Shown in pieces: positions 1-11,696 of a stretch of 64,000 nt of DNA. The stretch comes from Plectrocnemia conspersa (taxonomy: Eukaryota; Arthropoda; Insecta; Trichoptera; Polycentropodidae). Both the position numbers and the translations under genes were made by a program. The stretch is taken from the NCBI GenBank assembly GCA_009617715.1, contig VTFK01000523.1, forward strand, positions 1 through 64,000. Direction: 5' to 3'. The stretch's first letter is position 1; each line of letters starts with the position of its first letter. The notes below the pieces were generated by a model. It was not told the DNA's origin. It did not search any database and saw nothing but the letters and a program-made list of their open reading frames with translations.

Positions 1-950
1 TTAAAATGCAAATATATAAATTAGTATTCCAGTAAAAATTGCCAATTGTCTGAAAACTGAAATTAAACACTCCATAATTATACTAAAGTGGAGTTTTTGC
101 AGTATGCATTTTATAACGATAATCGCCCCTTGACATGTAAACTTATCCCCTACTAAATTATAGCAAGATTTATAAGCCCTGCACTTAGAGCGCACAAATG
201 AGAAAATAATAAATCTCCATTCATTACCTCCAAATTGCTCTCAGATACGAGAAAAGTATAACAACATAATAACACACACACATACAAACATACCGACAAT
301 GATACACACATAACTTTGAAAGGGAATGCAAATTAAGCCGTTTGGAGCACAATAGCGTATTAAGCCGCACAAAACCCCTCCATATGAATTATAAACGTAG
401 TTATTTTTTTCACAAACGTACTACAATAGCTATACACATAATACGCAGAGGGTGGATGTAATTTTTCAAAAGTTCACAACTTCTCAGACGGTCGCCGTTT
501 ATCCCCTATGATTACCGCAGAGAGTTTTCAGAGAATTCAGAACCTTTGTTGGTAATATGGCTTGAATTTATTCGAGGCTGTGTGTTTGTGTGTGTGTGGT
601 GATTCGATTAGAACGAATGGGTGATTCACCGGATCGTGTCACTAAATTATTCAATTAGAAAACGAGAGTAGTTACATCTTGTACTATGTAGCATTGCGGC
701 AAATTTACGTGTTTAATTGCGTGAATAGCTTGAAAGTCTTAATTCAGGGTAATTTTTTAAGCTACTACCGCACTTAATCCATGAAAAAAACATATTACAA
801 TCTTTCTCTTAGACACTTAAATAACCGAGTTATTTGAGCAACTGAGGTCCGATAATTTTTGAAGAAATAACATATTTATTTTTAATTTATTTTATTTTTT
901 TATTAAATCTTACGTTGTATCTTGACCGGCGTGAGCCCAATGCGTTACAA

Positions 951-990
951 CGGGGTAAATATGTAACAACTGCGTTACATATTTACCCCG
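951..990. repeat. Perfect 17-bp inverted repeat (hairpin)
   Basis: Arms 951-967 (starting CGGGGTAAATATG) and 974-990 are exact reverse complements around a six-base loop (AACTGC). The motif TGCGTTACA also occurs as a direct repeat at 941-949 and 971-979. Perfect 17-bp arms are far beyond chance here and more GC-rich than the flanks. It may be a recent replication-slippage product, a miniature element end or a structured RNA. Confidence 0.75.
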
Positions 991-1094
991 AAAGTATTAA
1001 TCACCAGACTGAAAGTCTAAAAATTGGTGACATCTATATTAATAATTATAAATGATGATATGTAATATGATTTATAACCAATAAATGTCACTGC

Positions 1095-1220
1095 AGCTGG
1101 GGCCGGTTTTTTATAATAGCGCATTTTTTATAAATAAAAATTCGAGTGCCGCTGCTGGGGCTTGAACCCGCAACCTCAGAGTTACTAGTCTGAGATGTTA
1201 CGGACTACGCTATTCCGTCC
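1095..1220 (-). mobile_element. tRNA-derived SINE, copy 1
   Basis: On the minus strand the element starts GGACGGAATAGCG and has an A-box-like segment, an anticodon-arm-like palindrome (CTCAGA...TCTGAG) and a perfect B box, GGTTCAAGCCC, followed by an AT-rich body. It cannot be a functional tRNA: the anticodon arm does not fold into a standard 5+7 form and there is no proper acceptor stem. About 115 bases align with the + strand copy near 8.05 kb, including the non-tRNA body, which is what defines it as a SINE family. It directly abuts a LINE fragment at 1225. Confidence 0.7.
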
Positions 1221-1224
1221 TGAC

Positions 1225-1345
1225 ACCTTCTCAAAATCTGTATATACGACGTCTACTTGTACTCCCGCATCAAAAAATCTAGTCACTATTTTGGTGCAAA
1301 ACAGTGATACGAGCAGGACTACAATTAAACGTCGTTTAACGATAG
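1225..1345 (-). pseudogene. LINE reverse transcriptase fragment (Jockey/CR1-like)
   Basis: The minus strand reads DAGVQVDVVYTDFEKV, preceded by KRRLIVVLLVSLF. This matches RT motif A of Jockey/CR1-type non-LTR retrotransposons, typically KRST...LVS...QVDVIYTDFSKAFD, including the catalytic Asp of YTDF. Only about 40 codons survive. The 27 bases at 1227-1253 agree with 54580-54606 at 24 positions, so this fragment and the 54-kb element are copies of one family. A SINE abuts its downstream edge. Confidence 0.65.
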
Positions 1346-1439
1346 ACGAGTCAAGAATTTCCTGTATTTTTTTTATTAAAAAAAATAAAAATAAAAATAA
1401 CATTTTAAAATACTGGTGGCAAAAATAAAACAGAGACAA

Positions 1440-4140
1440 AAATAATTTCTGCTGAATGGATTTAACATTTTTAGTTTTCGAATACCCCTTGTAAATGAAA
1501 ATATTTGTATTTATATTATTAGATGTCTCAAAAGCAATCTTTCAAACGATTTCTCTCGTTATAACTTTAATAATTAAATATTAATAATCAAGAACTTCGT
1601 CGTTTTGAATTTGACCCTGCGGTATTAAAAACTTATTTATACATACTTATTTCTATATAACTTTGTTGATAGTTTAAAACTTAGCAAACTATAGACCATA
1701 GTGGTTTTATTATACATTATATTTTAAAATATAATATAAATTCTATTAAATAATAAAAGTAATTTGGCTTTTTTTTTTGTAAAGAGGGCAAATATTAAAA
1801 CTAATGAGACCTTGTTGAAACTAAAACATTTTTAATCATAAACAATATCTAATAAATATATAGCAAATTATTATATATATTTATTCTTAAAATATCACTA
1901 TATATTAAATTTTCATTTTTATTGTTTTTAGATTGTGATTTTAATATATTTTTAATTATTAATAAATCTACTTATTTTAAATTTTATTATAAAAATCATA
2001 ATAATTTATAATAATAGATTTATAAATAAAAACATTACTACTATTTTTATTGTCAGGTTATGCATCTAATAAAATAACTTTAAATATTAGTGTATACTTA
2101 AAAATAAGTACCATATACTGATACGTACATATGATAAACCCACATATAATATATAGTGTTAAACTTTGTTAAATAGAAAACCGCTAGCGATTTAACCGTT
2201 ATCATCAAACTTTAAATGGGATATCGCACTTGCGAGGGTTATTCCTCGTGGAATAGTATATATGCGATAGAAAACGTTAAGAGATGAGAGTTAAATTAAA
2301 TTTGAATCACTTGTCTACACATCCGTAGGGTGTTTGGCAAACTCTCGCTCCGCGTATTTATTTTGTTGTATACCTTCAAAAGACATTTCTTTTATCAGAT
2401 TACCAATTGTTTTGAAACTTTATTTTATGTATTTGTTATGAAAATTAAAATATTGTTTTATCGCAATTTATCATTGTATCTTGAATAAATCAATAACTAT
2501 ATATTTACAAGCAAAATTTTTTTCAGCTGTAAACATTATTATTAGTGTATTTATTATATTGATAAATGCTATGAAAACTTCGTATGCGTCTATATATTAT
2601 ATTAGGTAATCATGAAATGTACGGCAGTTTTTTTTATTTATTGTTTTAGCACTCATTCGTGCTTAGCCGTTAACATGTCTAACGTTATTTCTATGTAGTT
2701 GCATAAACTAAAAATTTGGTCCAATAGGTAAAAAATTTATTCGAAATTGCTTGTTATATGAACTTCTTTAGAAAAAATAGGCAAACCAAAAACATTTGTA
2801 AAGTAGTGGATATCTGTAAATGGCAAAGATAATTTAATACAACGATAAAAACGATATCAAGTATAGTTCTGCATGTTGGATTTTAATTAAAATGCAAAAT
2901 ATTTTGAGTCAAAGCTAATAAAGTTAAAAAAATATCTGAGCTGTTTTTATTGATTTATTTAAATATATTAAATTTATTTTGGGATTAAATATTATAATAG
3001 TTATTTGACTAGATACGTTTAAATTTAAACAAACTTTCAAGTTAATATTTTGACCTTTCTATGCCGTATGGTGAGAATATATAGTTATGCATATGCCACT
3101 TAAGCATTAATAAATTTTAACATTTCAATTATCCCTTAATTAAATTTTATTTTAATTTTTTACCTCTAAACACAATAGGAGCACAATAATTTATATTCAT
3201 TATTATAAATGAATATTGTATTTTTTATGTGAAAAATTGTTTAGAAAATATTTAATTAAATGTTATTGTAGGTACAAATTATTGTTTTTATTTTTTGCAA
3301 AGTTTTAAAACATACATTTAACACCGTTATAAATTTGGTTCGAAAAGCAAGCAAAAATTACATATTTTGTATATAAAATAAATGGTGTCTGTAAAATTAA
3401 CTATTCACAACCATTAGGAAAATTGTAAAGCTTCACTCACAAATAACTGCTTTGGCAACAGTTTATTATCGTAAAACAACAATAAACCTCGACCAATTTT
3501 CCCTATAATTATTACATAATGTCGAACACTATTAATTACCATAATTTCTAACCGCAAAATATAAAGGTATAAGACATAATTACAAATTGATTTCGATTAT
3601 TTCTTACAAAAGATTTTAAATACAAATACTTGATCACTTTTCTATATTTAATAATAAAATTACACCAAATTTGATGTTAGACTAGTTAAAATATGAAAAT
3701 TGTATAATACATTATTTGGTATAAAGAAAAGTATTTTGTAATAATACAATTAAATCAACTCACAAGTAGTATAGTATAGAAATCAAAAGCAATATTTTAT
3801 CTCGAATTTATTTTTTATATATAATATGTAACTGATTCCCAGACTGTCTGGTGTTTAATACTTACATGCAGGTATTCATTATGTCCGATTGACCTTTACA
3901 GTTCGTACATATTTAATTAATTTTAACGCATCAGGTTACAATGAAAGAACTAAAAAAAATCTTCTCTATAACCTAAAACTTTCGCGATATGTATTTTTTT
4001 AGCATTACATTTGAATGGCTATAAACAATTCATTGAGTTGTTTTCACAAATATAAATAGTCAATAATAGTATTTTCGCCTAAAATTAAACTTTATTTATT
4101 AAACCGCATGCCTTTTAACACACACGTATCAAAGTATCTA
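1440..4140. other. AT-rich stretch without genes
   Basis: Low-complexity AT sequence. The only denser part is 2180-2350 (CCGCTAGCG..., CACTTGCGAGGG...). No coding or repeat signal was found. Confidence 0.5.
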
Positions 4141-4199
4141 CTAATTTATATTGCCACTTAACCAGTCTTAAGCGCACACCCCTCCTTTTAAGAATACAG

Positions 4200-4620
4200 A
4201 GTACAGAAATAATTGACATTAACTCCAAACAGGATCGACGTCCTTCGAGTCCCGGAAACCACTCCGGTTCAATTAAGTTCGACGTACATATTTTTCGACG
4301 TATATAAGTCTGACCATCATGACTACAGGTTACTTCAATGTTATAAATATATATATTTAAATATATACTACATGTATGTATATGTGTTATGGACTAGACC
4401 CGATAAAAAGCTTTCGGTTCTGGGCGTCAGATAAATAATTTATGAAATTGCAAAAGCTGAATTTATAATCGGACAAGTGTGTCCCGCGCGGCGCTAAGTT
4501 CACCGCCATTAGAGCGTTTAGGGAATTACGCCGTCGGACATGTTATTAAAGTAATTCCTTGATATCCCTTTTAGTGCTTCTCACAACCTAGACACAACCT
4601 GGGGCTGTCACGATTAACTT
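4200..4620. other. GC-richer unexplained island
   Basis: It includes repeated TTCGACGTA-type motifs (4276-4306) and a CpG-rich block (TCCCGCGCGGCGC near 4482-4494). The 73-codon frame at 4213-4434 ends in AT-rich low-complexity sequence and is not credible. Confidence 0.25.
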
Positions 4621-5329
4621 TCATGTTTCAGTTAAATGCTATCTTATCCACTTAAAAATCCACGGATATTATTTAAAATTAAAATAAATGTTAATATATA
4701 CAATTTAATTAATTATGTGTAAAGAGCGAATGAGAACCTACAATTTCTTTAATTTAAATATTTAAATTGGTTTTGAGGACAAGGGACACGTGTATATGAC
4801 TAATTTATTTTCTGGCGTACTGCTTTATGAGATCCTTTTTGAAAAATACAGGAGACACTAGAACCGTTATATTTAATTGATAGGGGTTGCTACTATATAT
4901 TGAAAGGTCTAATTTTAAAGAGATACATTTTTTAATATTTTTGAAAACTTGCATATCATGGCATCGTATAAATGTATTATCGACCGTAGGGTACAATTAT
5001 ACATTACAATAAATATTGCATTAAAATCCAAAACAGGAGATTAAAAGTCTATGTTAAGTCTAGTGTCAATCTCCAGGCTCTTATTGCTATGATTAAATGA
5101 ATGCAGGATCATATAACATTTCAGCTATTATTTGCTTTTAACCATTCATTGTAAACCGAAATACGTAGAAAATTACTAAGTGATTTCCATATATAAAAAA
5201 AAACAAATCATTTATATGCAAGTGGCAAATTAGTATTTAAAATCATAATTTGCTTACTAATCTCCAGAGCATATCGTAGAACAGTAGATTAACCATTAGC
5301 ATGGTTTTATGTATGCAATTAGACGCAAC

Positions 5330-5790
5330 TAGGGCATCCAAATACCCGCCCAAATTAAATACCCGGTTCTCGGGTAATTTTAAGAACCGGGTACCCGGTT
5401 TTGCTCCGGGTAATTTTTGGGTAACTATTAAATAATAACCCAAGGGTGAAATTCATGAATATTATATATCTTGGATTTTAAATATAATCTTGAATTATCT
5501 TAAATTTAAATTATAATTTATTTTACCTTTTTCCTATTCTGTATGCAGCTGTGAGCTTAACGGACTTCTTGTGAGCACCGAATATCGTTTTCCGAAAAAG
5601 TTTAACTAATCTCTAAATCGGTTTTGCAAAATATAAAAAAAAGACGATGTTTAATTGAACAAAAATTAATCATTATATTGAAATGAAAAGATCCGGGTAC
5701 ACGTTAAAAATAACCCGGTTCTAGGTTTCTTTAAGAACATGCGGGTACCTGAGGCCCTGGTTACGGTTCTTACCCGGCTTGGAAGCCCTA
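5330..5790. mobile_element. hAT-type non-autonomous element 1
   Basis: The element is 461 bp. Its ends are inverted: TAGGGCATCCAAA on the left and, reverse-complemented, TAGGGCTTCCAAG on the right. Subterminal copies of ACCCGG/CCGGGTA occur in both halves. It is flanked by an 8-bp near-duplication, gacgcaac (5322-5329) and gtcgtaac (5791-5798), six of eight identical. Eight-base target duplications with short TIRs are typical of the hAT superfamily. No transposase ORF is inside, so it would need an autonomous partner. Confidence 0.6.
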
Positions 5791-6107
5791 GTCGTAACAG
5801 GTAGATGTCATTTACACTGATTTTATGACTTTTAAAAATTCTGAAAAATGGATAAGTCAGAATTTTTCAAATTAAATTTATGAATCATACTTTTTAATAG
5901 TTATTATTATGGTATATGCAACATGGGGCTACAATAGTAGTCTGAATACATTATCAGGCAGTTCTCAAGGGTACAATCTCGTCATATTTATATCTGTTTT
6001 TTTATTATTAATAATAAAGATAATTATAATTCCAAATTATTACTTTTCACAGATGACCTTAAAGTATTTCTTAAAATAATTCTATTGTAGATGGTTAAGT
6101 ACTTAAA

Positions 6108-6126
6108 TTTTTTTTTTTTTTTTTTT
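6108..6126. repeat. T19 homopolymer
   Basis: Nineteen T residues, about 260 bases before the LINE fragment at 6390. It is not clearly part of that fragment. Confidence 0.9.
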
Positions 6127-6389
6127 GCTGTTTGAAAATTTATTAGATATAATTTTTTTGAATAATTTACTTTTAGTTTTTACTTTTAGGTATAGACTAA
6201 AGACGACGAGGGGCCGAGTGCGTTAATCTAAAATATCTGCTCTTTCAGCTTTCTATGGGGCGCTATATTGTGCATTCGATTAGTCAAAAGCGGTTTTTGC
6301 TTAGATTATTTCGATTAAGAATGCACGTTTAGTGTTCGTTGAAATCCTGTCATCGCAATTATTACAAAAGATTTTACAAGTAAATCATT

Positions 6390-6720
6390 AATGATGCCAA
6401 AGCTTTCTTAAAATTCATTAGTACTTAGCATAGTCGATGCCATAAATGATGAACTTTGATGAAAAAACTTTAGACGGTTCACAAAATATTGCCGACAGTT
6501 TCGCGCAATATTTTGTTTCTGTTTTAGGGAAATAATTTTCGTCTTTTTCTCGGTCGATTTCTACTGCTTGCACTTGCTCTTCAGTACTGACCATCAATGC
6601 AACTAAGCTAAATCTTTAATACGGCTTCAAGAATTTAAAGACCAGACGTTCTTTTGGGTCTGATTTTGTTCCCAAATGTGTTTTGATCTATGTAAATGCA
6701 CAACAATCACATTGTAAAAT
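6390..6720 (+). pseudogene. LINE fragment, N-terminal RT region (Jockey-like)
   Basis: The + strand reads NDAKAFLKFIST, then DEKTLDGSQNIADSFAQYF, then YGFKNLKTRRSFGSDFVPK. These match the linker and first RT fingers of Jockey-type LINEs: a FW/FLKF motif, IA-x-x-FA-x-(F/Y)F, and LK-x-x-(K/R)S-x-G-x-D-x-(I/V)P. At least three stops and one frameshift interrupt it. Similarity ends near 6720, before the catalytic motifs. It could derive from the same broad family as the minus-strand fragments at 1.2, 17.8 and 54.3 kb, but it covers a different part of the protein. Confidence 0.6.
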
Positions 6721-7289
6721 CAAAAATTGGAACATTGTGAAATAATGATCTTTATATTACTTTGTTTTGTAAATAAGGTTGTGTATATTTGTTTAGATCG
6801 TTTATTATTTTATTCACAATATTGAGCCTGTTTTGCATACAATTTCAAGTTAGTTAAAAATGAGCTAAACGCTTTTTATGTTAGACATAAAATAGAATTT
6901 CAGAAAATTAGTATAATAATATTTTCTAATTGGTCCAAGCAGTATTATATTGTTTTATTCTATAGTAAGCTATTAGAATCAATAAAAATATTATTGATGA
7001 TATTTTTTCATTGTTTGAATTAATATTTATATTTTGTAATTTATTTATAAATTATAGTACACTATTTTTTGCTGTGTTGAAGTACATATATTTGTGTATG
7101 TTGAAGTATATTTGTATGGGTTAAAAGCCTTAAACACGCGATGTATGATATTATGAATTCATTTGTATTTAAAAGAGCGTTTACCTTATTTTTCAGTAAA
7201 TATTTGCACGAGAAATTATATCTACAATACAGTCTAGCGTCGTAATTGAAAATATAGATCTATATCTGACTTCTAGCTATACCCGCAAT

Positions 7290-7930
7290 ATAATATGTGC
7301 ATCGTCAGATTTTTTTATGTAAATCGAGCGCAGATATTTATTCAGAGTCAGGCCGAGGTGCTTTTTTAAATATTTACACATTCCTAGGCGATACTAAAAG
7401 CCTTTTTCATTTATGGACGCACATTTTCCTTGAAAAATATCCAACCCAAGGGCATCGAAAGCACCTCTTTACCGCGATGGAAGCGTACCATGTATTATAT
7501 CTAGGATACAAGAAATACATCTCTAGCGATATGGCCTGGGGGGCTAAACGCAATGCTTGAGCTGAGGCACGCTCCAAAAATTGTACCGGTTTGATAATTG
7601 AGGTCTCCTCCTGGTTTCCGATTATTCGCTAGTAGGATGGGTACTGGAAAGTTGCCTGGTTTCGCCCCAAGTTTTATCCGTTGGATTTCTTCCGACCTAT
7701 TAAAAGTTGCGCAACTGTGCGACGCAAAATCGAACCGAACTTCTTAGTGGTAACGTGCAATTTTCGAGAATTAATTATTATGCACTCCAGTTAAGACATT
7801 GTTTCGCAGCAGGCGCTCTTCGGAACGGCGAAAATGGTAAATTGGATCAGTTAAAAATAAATCAACGATCCGCTTAGTGATAGCGCAGAACTTATCGAAG
7901 TTCTTTCCCTCTGGAATATAGTAATAAAGA
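7290..7930. other. GC-richer unexplained island
   Basis: About 640 bases of balanced sequence, including an 87-codon frame at 7297-7560 without recognisable features. No repeat partner was found in the window. It could be regulatory. Confidence 0.3.
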
Positions 7931-8047
7931 TGAATCCAATATACATACATGATAAGCTAACATAACATATTTGACATACCTTTAATTTATTAAGACATTT
8001 TATTGGATAGATATGTATTTGTTTTTATTTCACTAGATTATCACAAA

Positions 8048-8190
8048 GGTCGGAATAACGCAGTACGTAACGTCTCAGACTATTAACTCTGCCGTTGCGA
8101 GTTCAAACCCCGGCGTGCTACCGTCGAATTTTAATTAATATAAATGTGCTATTAATAAAACTGGGTAAGAGTCTTCATAAGACTGAAATA
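8048..8190 (+). mobile_element. tRNA-derived SINE, copy 2
   Basis: It starts GGTCGGAATAACGCAG and shares the anticodon-arm-like block (TCTCAGACTA), a B-box region (GAGTTCAAACCCC) and the AT-rich body (TCGAATTTT...GCTATTA) with copy 1. The tRNA-like parts agree at roughly 85% of positions by eye. A small perfect hairpin at 8170-8184 (AGTCTT-CAT-AAGACT) sits at or near the 3' end. The exact 3' boundary and target duplication were not resolved. Confidence 0.7.
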
Positions 8191-9744
8191 AGTCTAAGAA
8201 TATTCTCGTTTTATGACGTATATTTTAGAGAGTATTTTTGCATATGTAAATATACAAAACAATAATTTATTTTTAAGGAAGAATTTCATATTAAGAAAAA
8301 CATAAAATTGTGTACAGTAAAATCCATTAATGAGGCCTTTCAATTGCTTAAATAATAAATGTGTGTATAAATAATATAATATATATTCAGACATTAGAGC
8401 GTTTAATAAATGCGTGACATGTAATTCTATTTAATTATTTATATAAAATATACAGCTATGCAATCTTTAATTAATTGAAATCAAGACCCTAATAAATGTA
8501 TTTAATTACTTCATTGCCAATATTTGATACTAATCATATTTTTTATGATCGACATCTTTTTGTGGATGTGTTTTTTTACGTGGAATAATATGAAAGACAC
8601 GTTGTGTTTAGATACGTAGACGTCAAAGGCAATGTATGCGTAGCAAATATATTTTCACATGATCTGAAAAGTGCCTTCAAGTAAGCTATTTGTAAAGGCA
8701 AATTTCTATCATCGAAAGATCAAATCGAATGCTGAAAAAGAGAGTTTGTTGAAATTTGTGTGCGATAAAAAGCTTCACAAATCGCGTCAGATTGAAATTA
8801 TACATAAACGTATATTCCACTATAAGGATACAAAATGTTGTATTGTCATGTTAAATGCAAATATAAAAATAAAACATATCCTTGTATTTTTTTATTTGAC
8901 AGATTTTTATATTTTCTATACAAAAATAATAGATTTGTTCAACACATTTAATCTTACTTCTTGCAGACGTCTCTAATGATACGAAAATCTAAAAGAATCA
9001 GATACGACGAACCTAGCGTTTTTTTGAACTTAAATTAAAAAACAAGGTTTTTGGCTTTTAACCATGGTATATGATGAATTATATGCTAAAACAATACTAT
9101 GTAGATGTTATCTGTAAATGTTTTGCATAATAGTAAAAAATATCCATGGTTTTATCGATACTTATATAATATTGTATAAGGATTAAAAATAAATAAAAAT
9201 AATCATGATAAACATATTTAATATACAAAGTTAAAGAAAGAAGATCGTTGTTTCTTAAATACTAAAAGAATAACATGTTGTTAAAATAATTTGGGTTTGA
9301 TATCAAAGAAAGACGATAGCACAATTTATTCGACAGCACAAAGTTTTCCACGCGCTCCAGTTCTTGGAGTACATATCGCGGAAAGACAGAAAGAGTATTT
9401 TTTTACTGAATAACTAAATAAATAAAAAAAGATAATTATCAATTCCTTATATGTCAACATGCTAACCAAAAACAGGAGTAAAATAAAAAATGGTTATAGG
9501 GCACGATTAAAATCAATAAAGATTTATGTTGAATAATAATAAAACTGCTTTTTCTGGGTCGGAAATAGCACAGGCGATAAATAATTTATGAAAAATTTTA
9601 TTTCATATTTTAGTTTTGTAAATAATTTAAATACTTACAGACATCGGATTTATAGTATTAAATATTTTTTTAATTATTATAATGCAATTTAAAATGAATA
9701 ACAATATAAATAAATGAAGAAACACTTTTTGGGTTTTGAGGCAA

Positions 9745-10215
9745 AAGAAGTGTGACTTTGCAGCCAAAATAGACGCCGAAAAGCTGGTAATAGTTTATTT
9801 TTATTAAGTACAATATAGTATAGACAGATTGTTAGTGAATAAGCTAAGATTTGCCATTGCTATATCTTCTTCACGATCCGCTGATATCTCTCTCCGTTTG
9901 CCTCGAATGCCGTCTGCTGCCTAAGCCAGCCTCTGATCATCTACCGTCTCGAATCGTTTGATTATTTGCTGATGCGATCAAATCAAGACAGCTCTGTCAA
10001 ATTACATATGTGGATGTTGGTCGGCTAATTGCATCGATTGATTATTCAACCAACGAAATATCTTCACGCCTTAAAGTTATATTTTTAGTTATAGATTACA
10101 ATGCCGGTTTTTACGCATGTAAGATGCATCGTCTTTCGCGCATCACTTACATACAAACTGGTAGTTTTTCTGATGCTTGTGAGTGGTTAACGGACATGCT
10201 AGTAGGTAGATGATC
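9745..10215 (+). repeat. Unidentified dispersed repeat, copy A
   Basis: It begins TGTGACTTTGCAGCC, like the copies at 13.8 and 50.4 kb. It shares AAAATAGACGCC...GGTAATAGTTTATT with copy C and the CGAAATATCTTCACGCCTTAAAG stretch with copies B and C. It is the most diverged of the three, and its 3' end is unclear. A 67-codon open frame at 10010-10213 lies inside and has no recognisable domain. The family is not one I can name. Confidence 0.5.
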
Positions 10216-10539
10216 TATAATTATTAATCAATTGTTGTATTGAGTATTCTCTTATATTGTTATGCTTTTTCTCTGGCGAGTGGGTTATTTTCTTTTTCAT
10301 AATATTTGAAATGGTCGTTTGAATGACCACATCGTTAACGGTACAGCTGGTTAGACCCCATATACATACATTATTTATAAATTTTATACCCCTGAGAAAA
10401 ATATATGTTTTTAAAAATATTTATTGTATATAGTTTTGCGTATAATTCCACACAAAAAAGTAAAATAAAATCTCCACAAAACACTAATAAAATAAATATG
10501 TTCATACCTATAGCCTGATAATTACTATTGTAATAACCC

Positions 10540-10920
10540 GACTTCGTGACAATTCACTATTTTCCCACGCATTCCAAAAGAATATGAGCGCCACCCACTA
10601 GCTTTCAAACCACCCTATGCCACGTTGATTGCCACGGAATAACTAGACGTGATTTTGCCCCGTGTTATTGTCAGGGAGACCCGGGATTGAACCAGGGTTG
10701 TCATACGATTTTTATGGGACAGGTAAAAAGGCTATGCGCATGGCTTTATAGGGTCAATATGAAGCCCGCTCTTCTATCCGTTACCAGAGCGTTTTGCGAC
10801 CTTTTGCAAGTGAAAAAAAAACACTTGGCCTAATGCGAAAATAACGTCTTGTTTTCGGCCTAGGCGGCGTAAACACATTATGCATAATTAGCGAGGAAAG
10901 TTTTTGTCGCAACTATATAT
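10540..10920. other. GC-richer island with a B-box-like motif, probable repeat
   Basis: About 380 bases of mixed-composition sequence stand out from AT-rich flanks. The minus strand contains a perfect B-box-like GGTTCAATCCC within an imperfect T-arm-like hairpin (bases near 10678-10702). Upstream is a segment reading CACGGGGCAAAATCACGTC on that strand. No A box in register and no cloverleaf are visible, so it is not a tRNA gene. It may be part of an unclassified lepidopteran repeat. Confidence 0.35.
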
Positions 10921-11646
10921 AATAGAATAGTGCAGCGGTTTCCAAACTTTGTTTTTATGTCAAATATTGTGACCTGGTCTAAAAGTATGACAATATATGT
11001 ATTATTTGATTGAAAATAAACCGCTTTAAAATTCATAAACAAAGATTAAATAAATCTGTAAATTATAAATATTAATTTCAGAAAAATTCATTATAAAGTA
11101 ATTTTTTTCCTTATATGATTCAACTGTGCGATACTTGCGCATAACACAAAACAAGTAACAAATTTGTATTAGTTATTTTCAAGTCATCATAATAAAATAT
11201 GAATGTAAATCTGTGCAATAAATTAATCTTGTCTCCATATCAAAGAGCAAATTAAAGTCTTGCAGATTTAGAGTGACCTATTAGCTGGACCAGATCGGCC
11301 GATTTAATAAAAAAAAATTTGATCTTGAATATAGCTGGTTCCGACACATTAATGGCTTTGTAAATGTTTTCATCCTCATTCGCGAGCAATAAATTTTATA
11401 TTTCTGCGCCCACAAGAGCGCTGTTGTTAGTAATAAGTAAGGCGTGAATTAAATTTTTATGTCCGGATCACGTCGGTGGATCGCCATTTTAGCGCCCGCC
11501 CTTTAAAGGGCTCGCTATGGTGTCGGAGGCTAGGAAACAATAAGGCGTGGATGCTTCAGAAATAATACGACTCCAATTAAGTACTATATGGCGACTATAT
11601 TAATTTGCTTAATTACTACATATTTATAGTAAACATGTAATTTGAT

Positions 11647-11696
11647 ACACGTGTAAATAACGGTAATGAAATATTAATGCGCAACACGTGTAAATA
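11647..11696. promoter_or_regulatory. Paired CACGTG E-boxes in a 13-bp direct repeat
   Basis: ACACGTGTAAATA occurs twice, at 11647-11659 and 11684-11696, 37 bases apart. Each copy contains the palindromic E-box CACGTG bound by bHLH factors such as Clock/Cycle or Max-type proteins. Binding is inferred only from the motif. Confidence 0.35.

Noticed and set aside
1145..1220. Functional tRNA gene on the minus strand
   Set aside because: The B box is perfect, but there is no acceptor stem and the anticodon arm does not fold into a standard 5-bp stem with a 7-base loop. The body is shared with another copy, so it is a SINE.
5314..5328. Shared ATGCAATTAGACGCAA at 5.3 kb and 59.56 kb as a common insertion target or duplicated segment
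   Set aside because: Only about 16 bases match and the flanks differ. A match of that length between two sites in a 64-kb AT-rich window is plausible by chance.
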